DNA of 64,000 nucleotides, taken from positions 124,001 to 188,000 of the forward strand of contig NZ_JBEPSD010000002.1 of the NCBI RefSeq assembly GCF_040548735.1, given 5' to 3'. The stretch's first letter is position 1, and the number at the start of each line of letters is the position of its first letter. The notes under the pieces were generated by a model. It was not told where the DNA came from. It saw only the letters and a program-made list of their open reading frames with translations, and ran no database searches. This document shows, piece after piece, positions 55,877 through 64,000 of this stretch. A program made the translations under genes and the position numbers. This DNA is from Rhodanobacter soli. GTDB taxonomy: Bacteria > Pseudomonadota > Gammaproteobacteria > Xanthomonadales > Rhodanobacteraceae.

Positions 55877-56593
55877 ATGACACATCTGCGTTGCGGGTTG
55901 CTGGGCGCAGTGCTGTTGCTGGGCGGCGTGGCGCATGCGCAAAGTGCCGTGCCGACGACGAAGCCCGACAAGGCGAAGTTGTCGTACGCGATCGGCTACC
56001 AGATCGGCAGCCAGTTTGCCGACGGCAAGCCGGACGTGGAAATCCCGGTGCTGGTGCGGGCGATCCAGGACGCCTACGCCAGGCGCCATCCCAGCGTGTC
56101 GATGCAGGACATGCATCAGCAATTGCAGCGGCTCGACCAGCAGATGCATGCCGATGCGCTGGCCGAGTTCAAGCGGGTCGCCGCTGCCAACGCGCGGAAG
56201 AGCGCGCAGTACATGGCGCAGAACCGGCAGCGGCCCGGCGTGGTGCAGCTGCCGTCGGGCATCCAGTACGCCGTGCTCAGCGCGGGCAGCGGCAAGACCA
56301 GCCCCACGGTCACCAGCACGGTCACCGTGAACTACCGCGGCATGCTGGTGGACGGCACTGAGTTCGACAGCACCTGGGCGCATGGCGCGCCGGTCAGCTT
56401 CACCGTCGACAAGGTGATCCGCGGCTGGCAGGACGTGATCCCGCGCATGCACGTGGGCGACCGCTGGAAAGTGGTGATCCCGCCGCAGCTGGCCTACGGC
56501 GAGACCGGCGCGTTGCCGCGGATCGGCCCGAACGAAGCGCTGGTGTTCGAGATCGAGCTGCTCGCGATCAAGCCGGATACAGGCAAGCCCTGA
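55877..56593 (+). CDS. FKBP-type peptidyl-prolyl isomerase, exported
   Basis: The 238-residue protein has a signal peptide (LRCGLLGAVLLLGGVAHAQ), an N-terminal helical dimerisation domain (KLSYAIGYQIGSQFADGKPD) and a C-terminal FKBP domain (VTVNYRGMLVDGTEFDSTW; VIRGWQDVIPRMHVGDRWKVVIPPQLAYGE). It matches FkpA/Mip chaperones of the periplasm. ATG 55877 has GGAGAAAGG just upstream; GTG 55865 is an alternative. Confidence 0.93.
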   Translation: MTHLRCGLLGAVLLLGGVAHAQSAVPTTKPDKAKLSYAIGYQIGSQFADGKPDVEIPVLVRAIQDAYARRHPSVSMQDMHQQLQRLDQQMHADALAEFKRVAAANARKSAQYMAQNRQRPGVVQLPSGIQYAVLSAGSGKTSPTVTSTVTVNYRGMLVDGTEFDSTWAHGAPVSFTVDKVIRGWQDVIPRMHVGDRWKVVIPPQLAYGETGALPRIGPNEALVFEIELLAIKPDTGKP

Positions 56594-56633
56594 GAACCTG
56601 CTCGACGCCCCTGCGGTGGTAGCATGGCGAGGC

Positions 56634-56825
56634 ATGCCGAACGCCCCGATCCCCGCCGAAACGCCGCCACTGACACCCTGCATCGGCACCTGCCGGCTGG
56701 ATGCACGCGGCTATTGCATCGGCTGCCAGCGCAACGGCGACGAAATCGGCCGCTGGCGCACGATGAGCGATGCCGAACGGCTGCACGTGATGCGCGATAT
56801 CCTGCCGCTGCGCAGGACCTCATGA
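56634..56825 (+). CDS. DUF1289 small cysteine-rich protein
   Basis: The 63-residue protein has the DUF1289 pattern, CIGTCRLDARGYCIGCQRN (C at ~16, 20, 28, 31) followed by DEIGRWRTMSDAERLHVM. The four Cys suggest metal binding, perhaps zinc or iron-sulfur. Function is unknown. Its stop overlaps the Nudix start (ATGA), so it is co-translated with the hydrolase. Confidence 0.88.
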   Translation: MPNAPIPAETPPLTPCIGTCRLDARGYCIGCQRNGDEIGRWRTMSDAERLHVMRDILPLRRTS

Positions 56826-57415
56826 TCGACGAGTTAGTCAAGGCGCTGCTGCCGTTGTCGGCGCCGCCGACCGGGCCGGGCTGGAACCACGCGGACATGT
56901 CCCGGCTGCTCGGCAGCAGCCGGCGCTTGCCCGCCGCGGTGCTGGTGGGCTTTCGCGAAGGCGTGCAGCCGCGACTGGTGCTTACCGTGCGCACCGATAG
57001 CCTGCAGGCGCATGCCGGCCAGGTGGCCTTCCCCGGCGGGCGCAGCGACCCGGACGATGGCGATGCGCTCGCTACCGCATTGCGTGAAAGCGAGGAGGAG
57101 ATCGGTCTCGACCGCACGCTGGTGACGCCGCTGGGCTATCTCGATCGCTTCGAAACGATCAGCGGCTTCTGCGTCACGCCGGTGGTGGCGAAGATTGCGG
57201 CCGGGGCGCAGCTGTATCCGGCGCCGGACGAGGTGGCCGAAGTGTTCGAGGTGCCGCTGGCGTTCCTGCTGGAGCCGGCCAACCTGCGCCGCTATACGAT
57301 GGAATTCCGCGGCCACCAGCGGCCGATGGTGGAATTCATCCACGGCGGCCACCGCATCTGGGGCGCCACCGCCGCGATGCTGTACAACCTGCTGCAGAGG
57401 ATGGGACGCACATGA
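56822..57415 (+). CDS. Nudix CoA pyrophosphatase (NudL-like)
   Basis: The 197-residue protein has the coenzyme A pyrophosphatase signature, LVLTVRTDSLQAHAGQVAFPGGR, directly followed by the Nudix box ALRESEEEIGL. It likely cleaves CoA and oxidised CoA to phosphopantetheine and ADP. It overlaps the genes on both sides by 4 bases (DUF1289 upstream, rhodanese downstream). Confidence 0.9.
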   Translation: MIDELVKALLPLSAPPTGPGWNHADMSRLLGSSRRLPAAVLVGFREGVQPRLVLTVRTDSLQAHAGQVAFPGGRSDPDDGDALATALRESEEEIGLDRTLVTPLGYLDRFETISGFCVTPVVAKIAAGAQLYPAPDEVAEVFEVPLAFLLEPANLRRYTMEFRGHQRPMVEFIHGGHRIWGATAAMLYNLLQRMGRT

Positions 57416-58266
57416 CGCTGAAAACCACCCTGATCGATGTCGCCGCGCTGGCCGCGTTGCCGGCGGACGAGGTACTGGTCGTCGACTGCCGCGTCGACCT
57501 GGCCGACCGCGCGCAGGGCGAGCGCAGCTACCTGGCTGGGCATATTCCCGGTGCCGTGTTCGCCGACCTCGAACGCGACCTTTCCGACATGTCGCGCGTG
57601 CCCGAGGGATTGGGCCGGCATCCGCTGCCGTCGGCGGCAGCGTTCAGTGCCGTGCTTGGCCGCTGGGGTTGGGCGCCGAACCTGCAGGTGGTGTGCTACG
57701 ACACCGGGCCGGGTGCGTTGGCGGCGGCGCGGCTGTGGTGGCTGCTGCGGCTGGCCGGCGTGCATGCGGTGGCGGTGCTGGACGGCGGTTTCGCCGCGTG
57801 GCAGGCGGCCGGACAGCCGGTGGAAACCGTCGTCCGCCCGCGCATACCCACCCAGGTGACGCTGGCCTACGATGCGCGGCAGGTGATCGTCGACCACGCG
57901 GCCCTGCATGCCGCGCCATCGCCGCTGCTGCTCGACGCCCGCGCCGCCGTGCGCTACCGCGGCGAGGTCGAGCCGCTGGACCGCGCTGCCGGCCATGTGC
58001 CGGGGGCGCGCAACCGGCCGTACGCCGACAACCTGTTTGCCGACGGGCACTTCAAGCCGCCGGCGCAACTGCGCGAGGAATTCGCCGCGGTGCTGGGTGA
58101 CGCCACGCCCGACCAGGTCGTGCACATGTGCGGCTCCGGCGTCACCGCCTGCTACAACCTGCTGGCCATGGAACACGCCGGCCTGCACGGCTCGCGGCTT
58201 TACGCACCGTCGTGGAGCGGCTGGGTCAGCGACCCGTCGCGGCCGGTGGCGAAAGGCGAAGAGTGA
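57412..58266 (+). CDS. sseA: Two-domain rhodanese, sulfurtransferase
   Basis: The 284-residue protein has two rhodanese domains (VVDCRVDL...LAGHIPGAVFADLERDLS, and LLLDARAAVRYRGEVEPLD...GHVPGARNRPY) with the active Cys in HMCGSGVTACYN. The CGSGVTA loop fits 3-mercaptopyruvate sulfurtransferase (SseA) rather than thiosulfate-specific rhodanese. It overlaps the Nudix stop by 4 bases. A large inverted repeat starts at its stop codon. Confidence 0.9.
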   Translation: MTLKTTLIDVAALAALPADEVLVVDCRVDLADRAQGERSYLAGHIPGAVFADLERDLSDMSRVPEGLGRHPLPSAAAFSAVLGRWGWAPNLQVVCYDTGPGALAAARLWWLLRLAGVHAVAVLDGGFAAWQAAGQPVETVVRPRIPTQVTLAYDARQVIVDHAALHAAPSPLLLDARAAVRYRGEVEPLDRAAGHVPGARNRPYADNLFADGHFKPPAQLREEFAAVLGDATPDQVVHMCGSGVTACYNLLAMEHAGLHGSRLYAPSWSGWVSDPSRPVAKGEE

Positions 58267-58330
58267 GTGGAAAAGCAGGAGTGAGAAACGAATGGCGGCG
58301 CGCTCTCGTTTCTCACTCCTCGCCACTCAC
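58263..58330. repeat. Long inverted repeat across the convergent rhodanese/crotonase ends
   Basis: Bases 58263-58270 pair with 58323-58330 (8 bp) and 58277-58291 with 58306-58320 (15 bp), separated by small unequal loops. It spans both stop codons. TTTTC follows on the plus strand. It probably ends transcription from the plus side and stabilises the 3' ends. Confidence 0.8.
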
Positions 58331-59091
58331 TTTTCGCTCTTGCTCTTCAGCCGAGCTACCAACTGCTGCAGCACCGCCTGCGTCTGCGGGTGGAAGAACT
58401 CGTCGACGAAATCATCCAGCGGCAACGCGTCCAGGTCGGCATAGGCGGCGGCGAGGTCGGCGCGGGCCAGCGTGCGGGTGGCGAGCATCGCGTGTGACGG
58501 CAAGGCCAGCAGTTCGCCCAGCCAGTGCAGGGCGCGCGTGGTGACCTGATCGACGCCGGTGAGTTCGTCGACGAAGCCGCAGGCCAGTGCTTCGCCGGCC
58601 TCGATCATGGCGCCGGCGACCAGCAGCCGCTCGGCGCGGTAGGTACCGACCACGCGGCGCAGCGCCAGCTGGATCGACTCGGGCACGATCAGCCCGACCT
58701 GCACTTCGTTCAGGCCGATCCGGTACGGGCCTTCGGCCATCACCCGGTAGTCGCAGAACAGCGCCAGCACCGCGCCGCCGGCCGGGCTGTGGCCGGTGAT
58801 CGCCGCCACCAGCGGGATCGGTGCGTGCGCCAGGGTGGCGCACAGCGCGAAGAACTCGCGCCAGTATTCGCGCACGCCGGCGCGGTCGCAGCCGAGCAGC
58901 GCCGGTACATCGACGCCGGCGGAGAACAGCCCCTGCGCGCCGGACAGCACGATGCCGCGCACGCCGCCCTGCACGGCATCGTCGAGGGCAGCGTGCAACG
59001 CGCGCAGCAGCTCCAGGTTCAGTGCGTTGACCGGCGGGCGAGCGAGCTGGATCTCGCGGATCCCGTTGTCATGGTTGGTGATGTTGAGCAT
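58327..59091 (-). CDS. Crotonase-family enoyl-CoA hydratase/isomerase
   Basis: The 254-residue protein has the crotonase fold (ARPPVNALNLELLRAL; GLFSAGVDVPALLG; ITGHSPAGGAVLALFCDYRV; IGLNEVQVGLIVPE). The first catalytic Glu of classical hydratases is replaced by an Ala/Val stretch (GGAVLALF) while the VQVGLIVPE end has a Glu at a different point, which fits a delta3-delta2 enoyl-CoA isomerase-like activity better than hydration. It starts 18 bases after the DUF4139 stop. Substrate is unknown. Confidence 0.85.
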   Translation of the reverse strand: MLNITNHDNGIREIQLARPPVNALNLELLRALHAALDDAVQGGVRGIVLSGAQGLFSAGVDVPALLGCDRAGVREYWREFFALCATLAHAPIPLVAAITGHSPAGGAVLALFCDYRVMAEGPYRIGLNEVQVGLIVPESIQLALRRVVGTYRAERLLVAGAMIEAGEALACGFVDELTGVDQVTTRALHWLGELLALPSHAMLATRTLARADLAAAYADLDALPLDDFVDEFFHPQTQAVLQQLVARLKSKSEK

Positions 59092-59109
59092 GGAGAACTC
59101 CGGTCGGGA

Positions 59110-60579
59110 TTATTGCGGCTGTTCGTCGGCGGTCCAGCTGTAGCGCACCGCGTAGTCCAGCACGGCCTTGCCGTTGGCCGGCACGTCGACGCGGAACTCC
59201 AGCGTGTCCGGCGTCTGTTCGCTCGGCTTGCTGCTGGACGAAACCAGCGTCCACTGGCGCCAGCGACTGGGATGCTCGCGCACGGTCACCGTGCGCGCGC
59301 TGTCGCCGGCATTGCTGAGGCTGATGCGGAATGCCTCGTCCAGGGTGCGGCCGGCCTTGTCGGTGCTGAAGGCGGTGCGCTCGCGCTCGGCGCGCAGGTC
59401 GAACGCGGTGCCCAGGGTGATGGACGCGTCGCTGCCTTTCGGGGTGTCGTCGATGCGGCCCTCGCCGATGAATTGCGGCGTGCCGTTCCTGTCGGCGGTG
59501 AGCACGCGCAGAAAGCCGGCCGGCAGGCTGTCGAACGCCTTCAGCTTCAGCGTGCTGACGATGGCGCTGCCGCCGCCCTGGTTGAAGTCGCGGCTGAGGA
59601 TCGGCTTTTGCGGCTGGAAGCTGTTGCCGTTCTCGTACAGCGCGGTGCGCACGCAATCCAGCGTGCGCACCGCATACAGCGGCACCTGGCTGACGCTGCC
59701 GTCGGGCAGCTCGACCGCGGCGGGCAGGGTGTAGCTGCGGTAGTCGCCCACGCTGTCCTGCTGCGGCATGTCGGCGCTCTCGGCCTTGGCGCTGTAGCCG
59801 CGCGCCATCGCCATCATCGGCCGCGGTGCCGACGCCTTGGCCATGTTCGGTTCGCCGGCGATCAGGGTGACCTGGGCATCGTGCCAGTCGCGGCCACTGC
59901 GGTTGGCGATGCTGGCGCGCGACTCGAACTGCATGCGGCAGGCCGCACCGGGTTGCAGCGTCGCCACGTAGGCGGCCCGCCAGCCGAGGCCGGAGGTGGG
60001 GTAGCTGAGCACGGCGCGGGTCGCTCCGGCGCGCGCGGCGTCCACGCGCAGGCTGAGGCTGGAGCCGGTGGGAAAATCCGCGCCACTGCTGCGTACGGCG
60101 GCATAGTTGCTGACCAGGGTGGTATGGCCGTTGTCGCGCACCAACAGGGCGTCGCCCGCCCGCAGCAAGGTGCCGCTGGCCAGCGGCAGACCGCCGGCAC
60201 CGAGGACGTCCACGCTGTGGCCGATCAGTCCGGTCAACGCGGCGCCGGTTCCCTGCGCCAGCAACAGACGCTGCGAAATCACCTTCGCGCTGCCGTCGGG
60301 GAAGCCCAGTGCCAGCGCCTCGGCGTCGAGCGAATTCGGCAGGTCTCCGACCATCACATCGTGCGTGCCGGCCGCGAGATTCAGCGAGCGCTGTTCGCGC
60401 ACCACCGCATAGCCGTCCCCGACGTCGCCGCCTCCATGGCTGGCGTACAGGGCGGCACTGTCGCTGCGATACAGGGTGAGCGCGGTGGTATCGGCGGCAT
60501 ATGCCGGCCATGCGCCGGCCAGGGCAGTGATGCAGGCGAAGGCGAGGGCGGAGCGATGTGCTGTCGTCATGAGGCGCAT
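59110..60579 (-). CDS. DUF4139-domain exported protein
   Basis: The 489-residue protein has a signal peptide (ALAFACITALAGAWPAYAA), a beta-rich N-terminal half (LTLYRSDSAALYASHGGG; LNLAAGTHDVMVGDLPN), then DUF4139 from about residue 190 (AVLSYPTSGLGWRAAYVATL; YTLPAAVELPDGSVSQVPL) to the end (FRVDVPANGKAVLDYAVRYSW). The DUF4139 architecture resembles mucoidy-type or secreted surface proteins but no function is established. ATG 60570 would be an alternative start. It has no operon partner except the isomerase-like gene downstream. Confidence 0.82.
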   Translation of the reverse strand: MRLMTTAHRSALAFACITALAGAWPAYAADTTALTLYRSDSAALYASHGGGDVGDGYAVVREQRSLNLAAGTHDVMVGDLPNSLDAEALALGFPDGSAKVISQRLLLAQGTGAALTGLIGHSVDVLGAGGLPLASGTLLRAGDALLVRDNGHTTLVSNYAAVRSSGADFPTGSSLSLRVDAARAGATRAVLSYPTSGLGWRAAYVATLQPGAACRMQFESRASIANRSGRDWHDAQVTLIAGEPNMAKASAPRPMMAMARGYSAKAESADMPQQDSVGDYRSYTLPAAVELPDGSVSQVPLYAVRTLDCVRTALYENGNSFQPQKPILSRDFNQGGGSAIVSTLKLKAFDSLPAGFLRVLTADRNGTPQFIGEGRIDDTPKGSDASITLGTAFDLRAERERTAFSTDKAGRTLDEAFRISLSNAGDSARTVTVREHPSRWRQWTLVSSSSKPSEQTPDTLEFRVDVPANGKAVLDYAVRYSWTADEQPQ

Positions 60580-60763
60580 TCCATCGTGGGGACCGGATCG
60601 CCATCATAGCGACGGCACGTGCATGCGTGCGTCGACTGCGTCGCTGCGTGCCGAGGGATGCCGATATTTGTGCCGGTTCCCATGCTGTTGGTCTGGATTG
60701 TCCAAGCGTGGATGGCGCGGATTCACTATCGTGGTGTGCGGATTCCTTGTGGACGCCCCGACC

Positions 60764-61264
60764 ATGGCTGCAACTTCGACGATCGAAATCTCACCCGCCC
60801 GCATGCCGGACGACATCGAGACCGTGCGCGGGCTGTTCGCGGAGTACGTCGACAGCCTCGGCATCGATCTTTCCTTCCAGGACGTGGGTGCGGAGCTGGC
60901 GCAGTTGCCCGGCAAGTACGCGCCGCCGCGGGGCGCGATCCTGATCGCGCGCGACGACGCGGGAGCGGCCCTGGGTTGCGTGGCGCTGCGACCCTGGTCG
61001 CAGCCGGGCGTATGCGAGATCAAGCGTCTCTATGTGCGACCCGCGGCGCGCGGACAGGCGCTGGGACGGCGACTGGCCGAGGCGGTGATCGCCTGGGCGG
61101 CCCGTGCCGGCTACGTGCGCGTGCTGCTGGACACGCTGGCCTCGATGCAGGCGGCCCGGCAACTCTATGTCGCGCTGGGGTTTCGTCCGGTGGGGGCGTA
61201 TTACGACAACCCGGTGCCAGGCACGTTGTACATGGCGCTGGAGCTCGAGCCGGGAACGGCCTGA
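60764..61264 (+). CDS. GNAT-family N-acetyltransferase
   Basis: The 166-residue protein has the GNAT fold with the acetyl-CoA loop VRPAARGQALGRRLAEAVI at about residues 88-106, preceded by CEIKRLYV and followed by VLLDTLASMQAARQLYVALGF. The substrate is not recognisable. ATG 60764 lies in the gap divergent from the DUF4139 gene. It converges on the AraC gene with one base between stops. Confidence 0.88.
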   Translation: MAATSTIEISPARMPDDIETVRGLFAEYVDSLGIDLSFQDVGAELAQLPGKYAPPRGAILIARDDAGAALGCVALRPWSQPGVCEIKRLYVRPAARGQALGRRLAEAVIAWAARAGYVRVLLDTLASMQAARQLYVALGFRPVGAYYDNPVPGTLYMALELEPGTA

Positions 61265-61265
61265 G

Positions 61266-61901
61266 CTACGCCGCCGCCCAGCCCGCGCGGAAAACGGCGG
61301 GAGTCATGCCGAACGTCTTCACGAATTCGCGGTTGAGATGGGCCTGGTCGTAGAAACCCGCGTCGAGCGCCGCCTCGATGACCGGTGCGCGATTGCGCAA
61401 CGACGCTTTGGCCTTGTGCAGGGCCAGCAGGACGTGGAAGTTGTGCAGGCTGGTGCCGGTCTCGCGGCGGAACGCGCGTGCCAGGTGGCCGGCGGAAACC
61501 GCGCAGGCTTGCGCGATCGCTTCCACGTCGGTGTGCAGCGAGGGGCGCCCGCTCAGCAAGGCCCTGGCCTGCGCGCCAAGCGCATCGTGAGGGCCGTCGG
61601 CAGGGGCGTTCTTCGTGGTGGGCGGCACGAAGCGCGAGCTGAAAGCCCAGCCGCTGCCGTCCACCGGCTCGAAGCGGTGGATCACGCCGGCCGGTACCAC
61701 GACGGTGTCGCCGGCGACGACTTCGCGGCAGGTCGTCGGAAGGCGCAGCCGTGCCCGGCCGGCCAGCACCAGCACGATCTCGTCGCCAGCGTGGAAGTGC
61801 GGCCGGAAGCGCCAGGCGTGGCGCGCGCCCGCGATCGTCTCGACCCGGCCGGCTCCGTCCGGGCTGACCGTGAATGAAGTGCGGGCGGCTGCGGCGTGCA
61901 T
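61266..61901 (-). CDS. AraC-family regulator with short cupin domain
   Basis: The 211-residue protein has an AraC cupin-like N-terminal domain (FRPHFHAGDEIVLVLAGRARL; VVPAGVIHRFEP) and a C-terminal helix-turn-helix pair (DVEAIAQACAVSAGHLARAFRRET; VIEAALDAGFYDQAHLNREF). It resembles AraC regulators that control small efflux or amino-acid-exporter genes. It is 6 bases downstream of the thioesterase. No inducer can be named. Confidence 0.88.
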   Translation of the reverse strand: MHAAAARTSFTVSPDGAGRVETIAGARHAWRFRPHFHAGDEIVLVLAGRARLRLPTTCREVVAGDTVVVPAGVIHRFEPVDGSGWAFSSRFVPPTTKNAPADGPHDALGAQARALLSGRPSLHTDVEAIAQACAVSAGHLARAFRRETGTSLHNFHVLLALHKAKASLRNRAPVIEAALDAGFYDQAHLNREFVKTFGMTPAVFRAGWAAA

Positions 61902-61907
61902 GGGCGG

Positions 61908-62347
61908 CTATGCGATGGCGGCGCGGATCGCCTCGGGCAACGGCACCGGCTTGCCGCTGGCCGGGTCCATCCACACCATCACCACGTGGCCGTCGCAGTA
62001 CAGCTGGTCGGGATGTTCGGCGTCGATCACCCGGTGCGCGAGCGTCATCGAGCTGTTGCCCGCGCGCTCGCAGAATAGCTGCACCTGCAACTGTGCGGGC
62101 CATGCGATGGGGCGGCGATAGTTGACTTGGCTGGCGGCCATCACCGGCATCGCCTGGTCGTCGAACCACGGCCCGGGCACGTGGCTCAGCCACTGCAGCC
62201 GGGCCTCTTCGAGGTAGGTGAGGTAGTTGGAATTATTGACGTGATTGAACGCGTCGAGGTCACGCCAGCGCACGCCGATCGAGGCGACGAACAGGGGGGC
62301 GTCGGACGCGCCGGTTCCGTTTTCGGCGATGCCGGTCGAATGGTCGC

Positions 62348-62351
<4 letters not shown>
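61908..62351 (-). CDS. Hotdog-fold acyl-CoA thioesterase (4HBT)
   Basis: The 147-residue protein has the 4HBT-type hotdog fold with the catalytic Asp in [18 protein letters not shown] and the helix [10 protein letters not shown]. It hydrolyses acyl-CoA esters, YbgC/FadM-like. Its start overlaps the uvrA stop by 4 bases (ATGA). Confidence 0.88.

Positions 62352-64000
<1,649 letters not shown>

Overview
The window is 64 kb of a GC-rich gammaproteobacterial chromosome. The blocks mutS-cinA-recA-recX-alaS-csrA-tRNA-Ser, phoB-phoR-ppk-ppx, bcp-gcvR/dapA-bamC, pcnB-folK-panB-panC-panD and queG-nnr-tsaE-amidase-mutL, with an NAD-type isocitrate dehydrogenase, fit the Xanthomonadales best, probably Rhodanobacteraceae (Rhodanobacter/Dyella type). 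That assignment is inferred from gene order and protein character, not from a database search. Coding density is high. I see no prophage, insertion sequence or CRISPR array, and most of the window is core chromosome.

Layout. 0-10 kb: the cut-off end of a membrane protein resembling SLOG/SLATT sensor-effectors; a TPP-riboswitch-controlled thiamine uptake operon (TonB receptor + PnuT) with a kinase-like gene beside it; an AEC transporter; two sister CheY-like regulators on either side of hslR; and a catalase with an OxyR-like half-site upstream. 10-18 kb: mismatch repair, recombination and translation core genes (mutS, cinA-type pncC, recA, recX, alaS, csrA, tRNA-Ser). lexA is not between cinA and recA. 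18-29 kb, mostly minus strand: a methyltransferase, lpxH, a cyclophilin, ppx, ppk1, phoR, phoB and bepA, a phosphate/polyphosphate and envelope-maintenance block. 28.6-35 kb: grxC with an AhpD-like protein, icd, a membrane-anchored AraC regulator, a serine hydrolase, and an ECF41-type sigma factor operon with its AhpD-like partner and a small CxxC protein. 35-46.5 kb: lpxO, a methyltransferase, a PIN-PhoH protein, bcp, gcvR, dapA, a short bamC, fdxA, tRNA-Glu, then the pcnB-folK-panBCD operon. 46.5-64 kb: queG, nnr, tsaE, an AMIN/amidase/LysM protein, mutL with endonuclease motifs, a tandem DUF1684 pair, two crotonases, an FKBP, a DUF1289-Nudix-rhodanese operon, a DUF4139 protein, a GNAT, an AraC regulator, a thioesterase and the C-terminal part of uvrA.

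Functional links: thiamine uptake under TPP control; phosphate sensing coupled to polyphosphate synthesis and breakdown; several thiol/peroxide defence genes (katA, bcp, grxC, two AhpD-like proteins); vitamin B5 and folate synthesis; DNA repair (mutS, mutL, recA, recX, uvrA). The least ordinary items are the duplicated 2TM SLATT-like protein at the left edge, the twin response regulators with matching N- and C-terminal tags, the ECF41 module with a readable autoregulatory promoter, and a 29-bp inverted repeat that includes the 3' end of tRNA-Ser.
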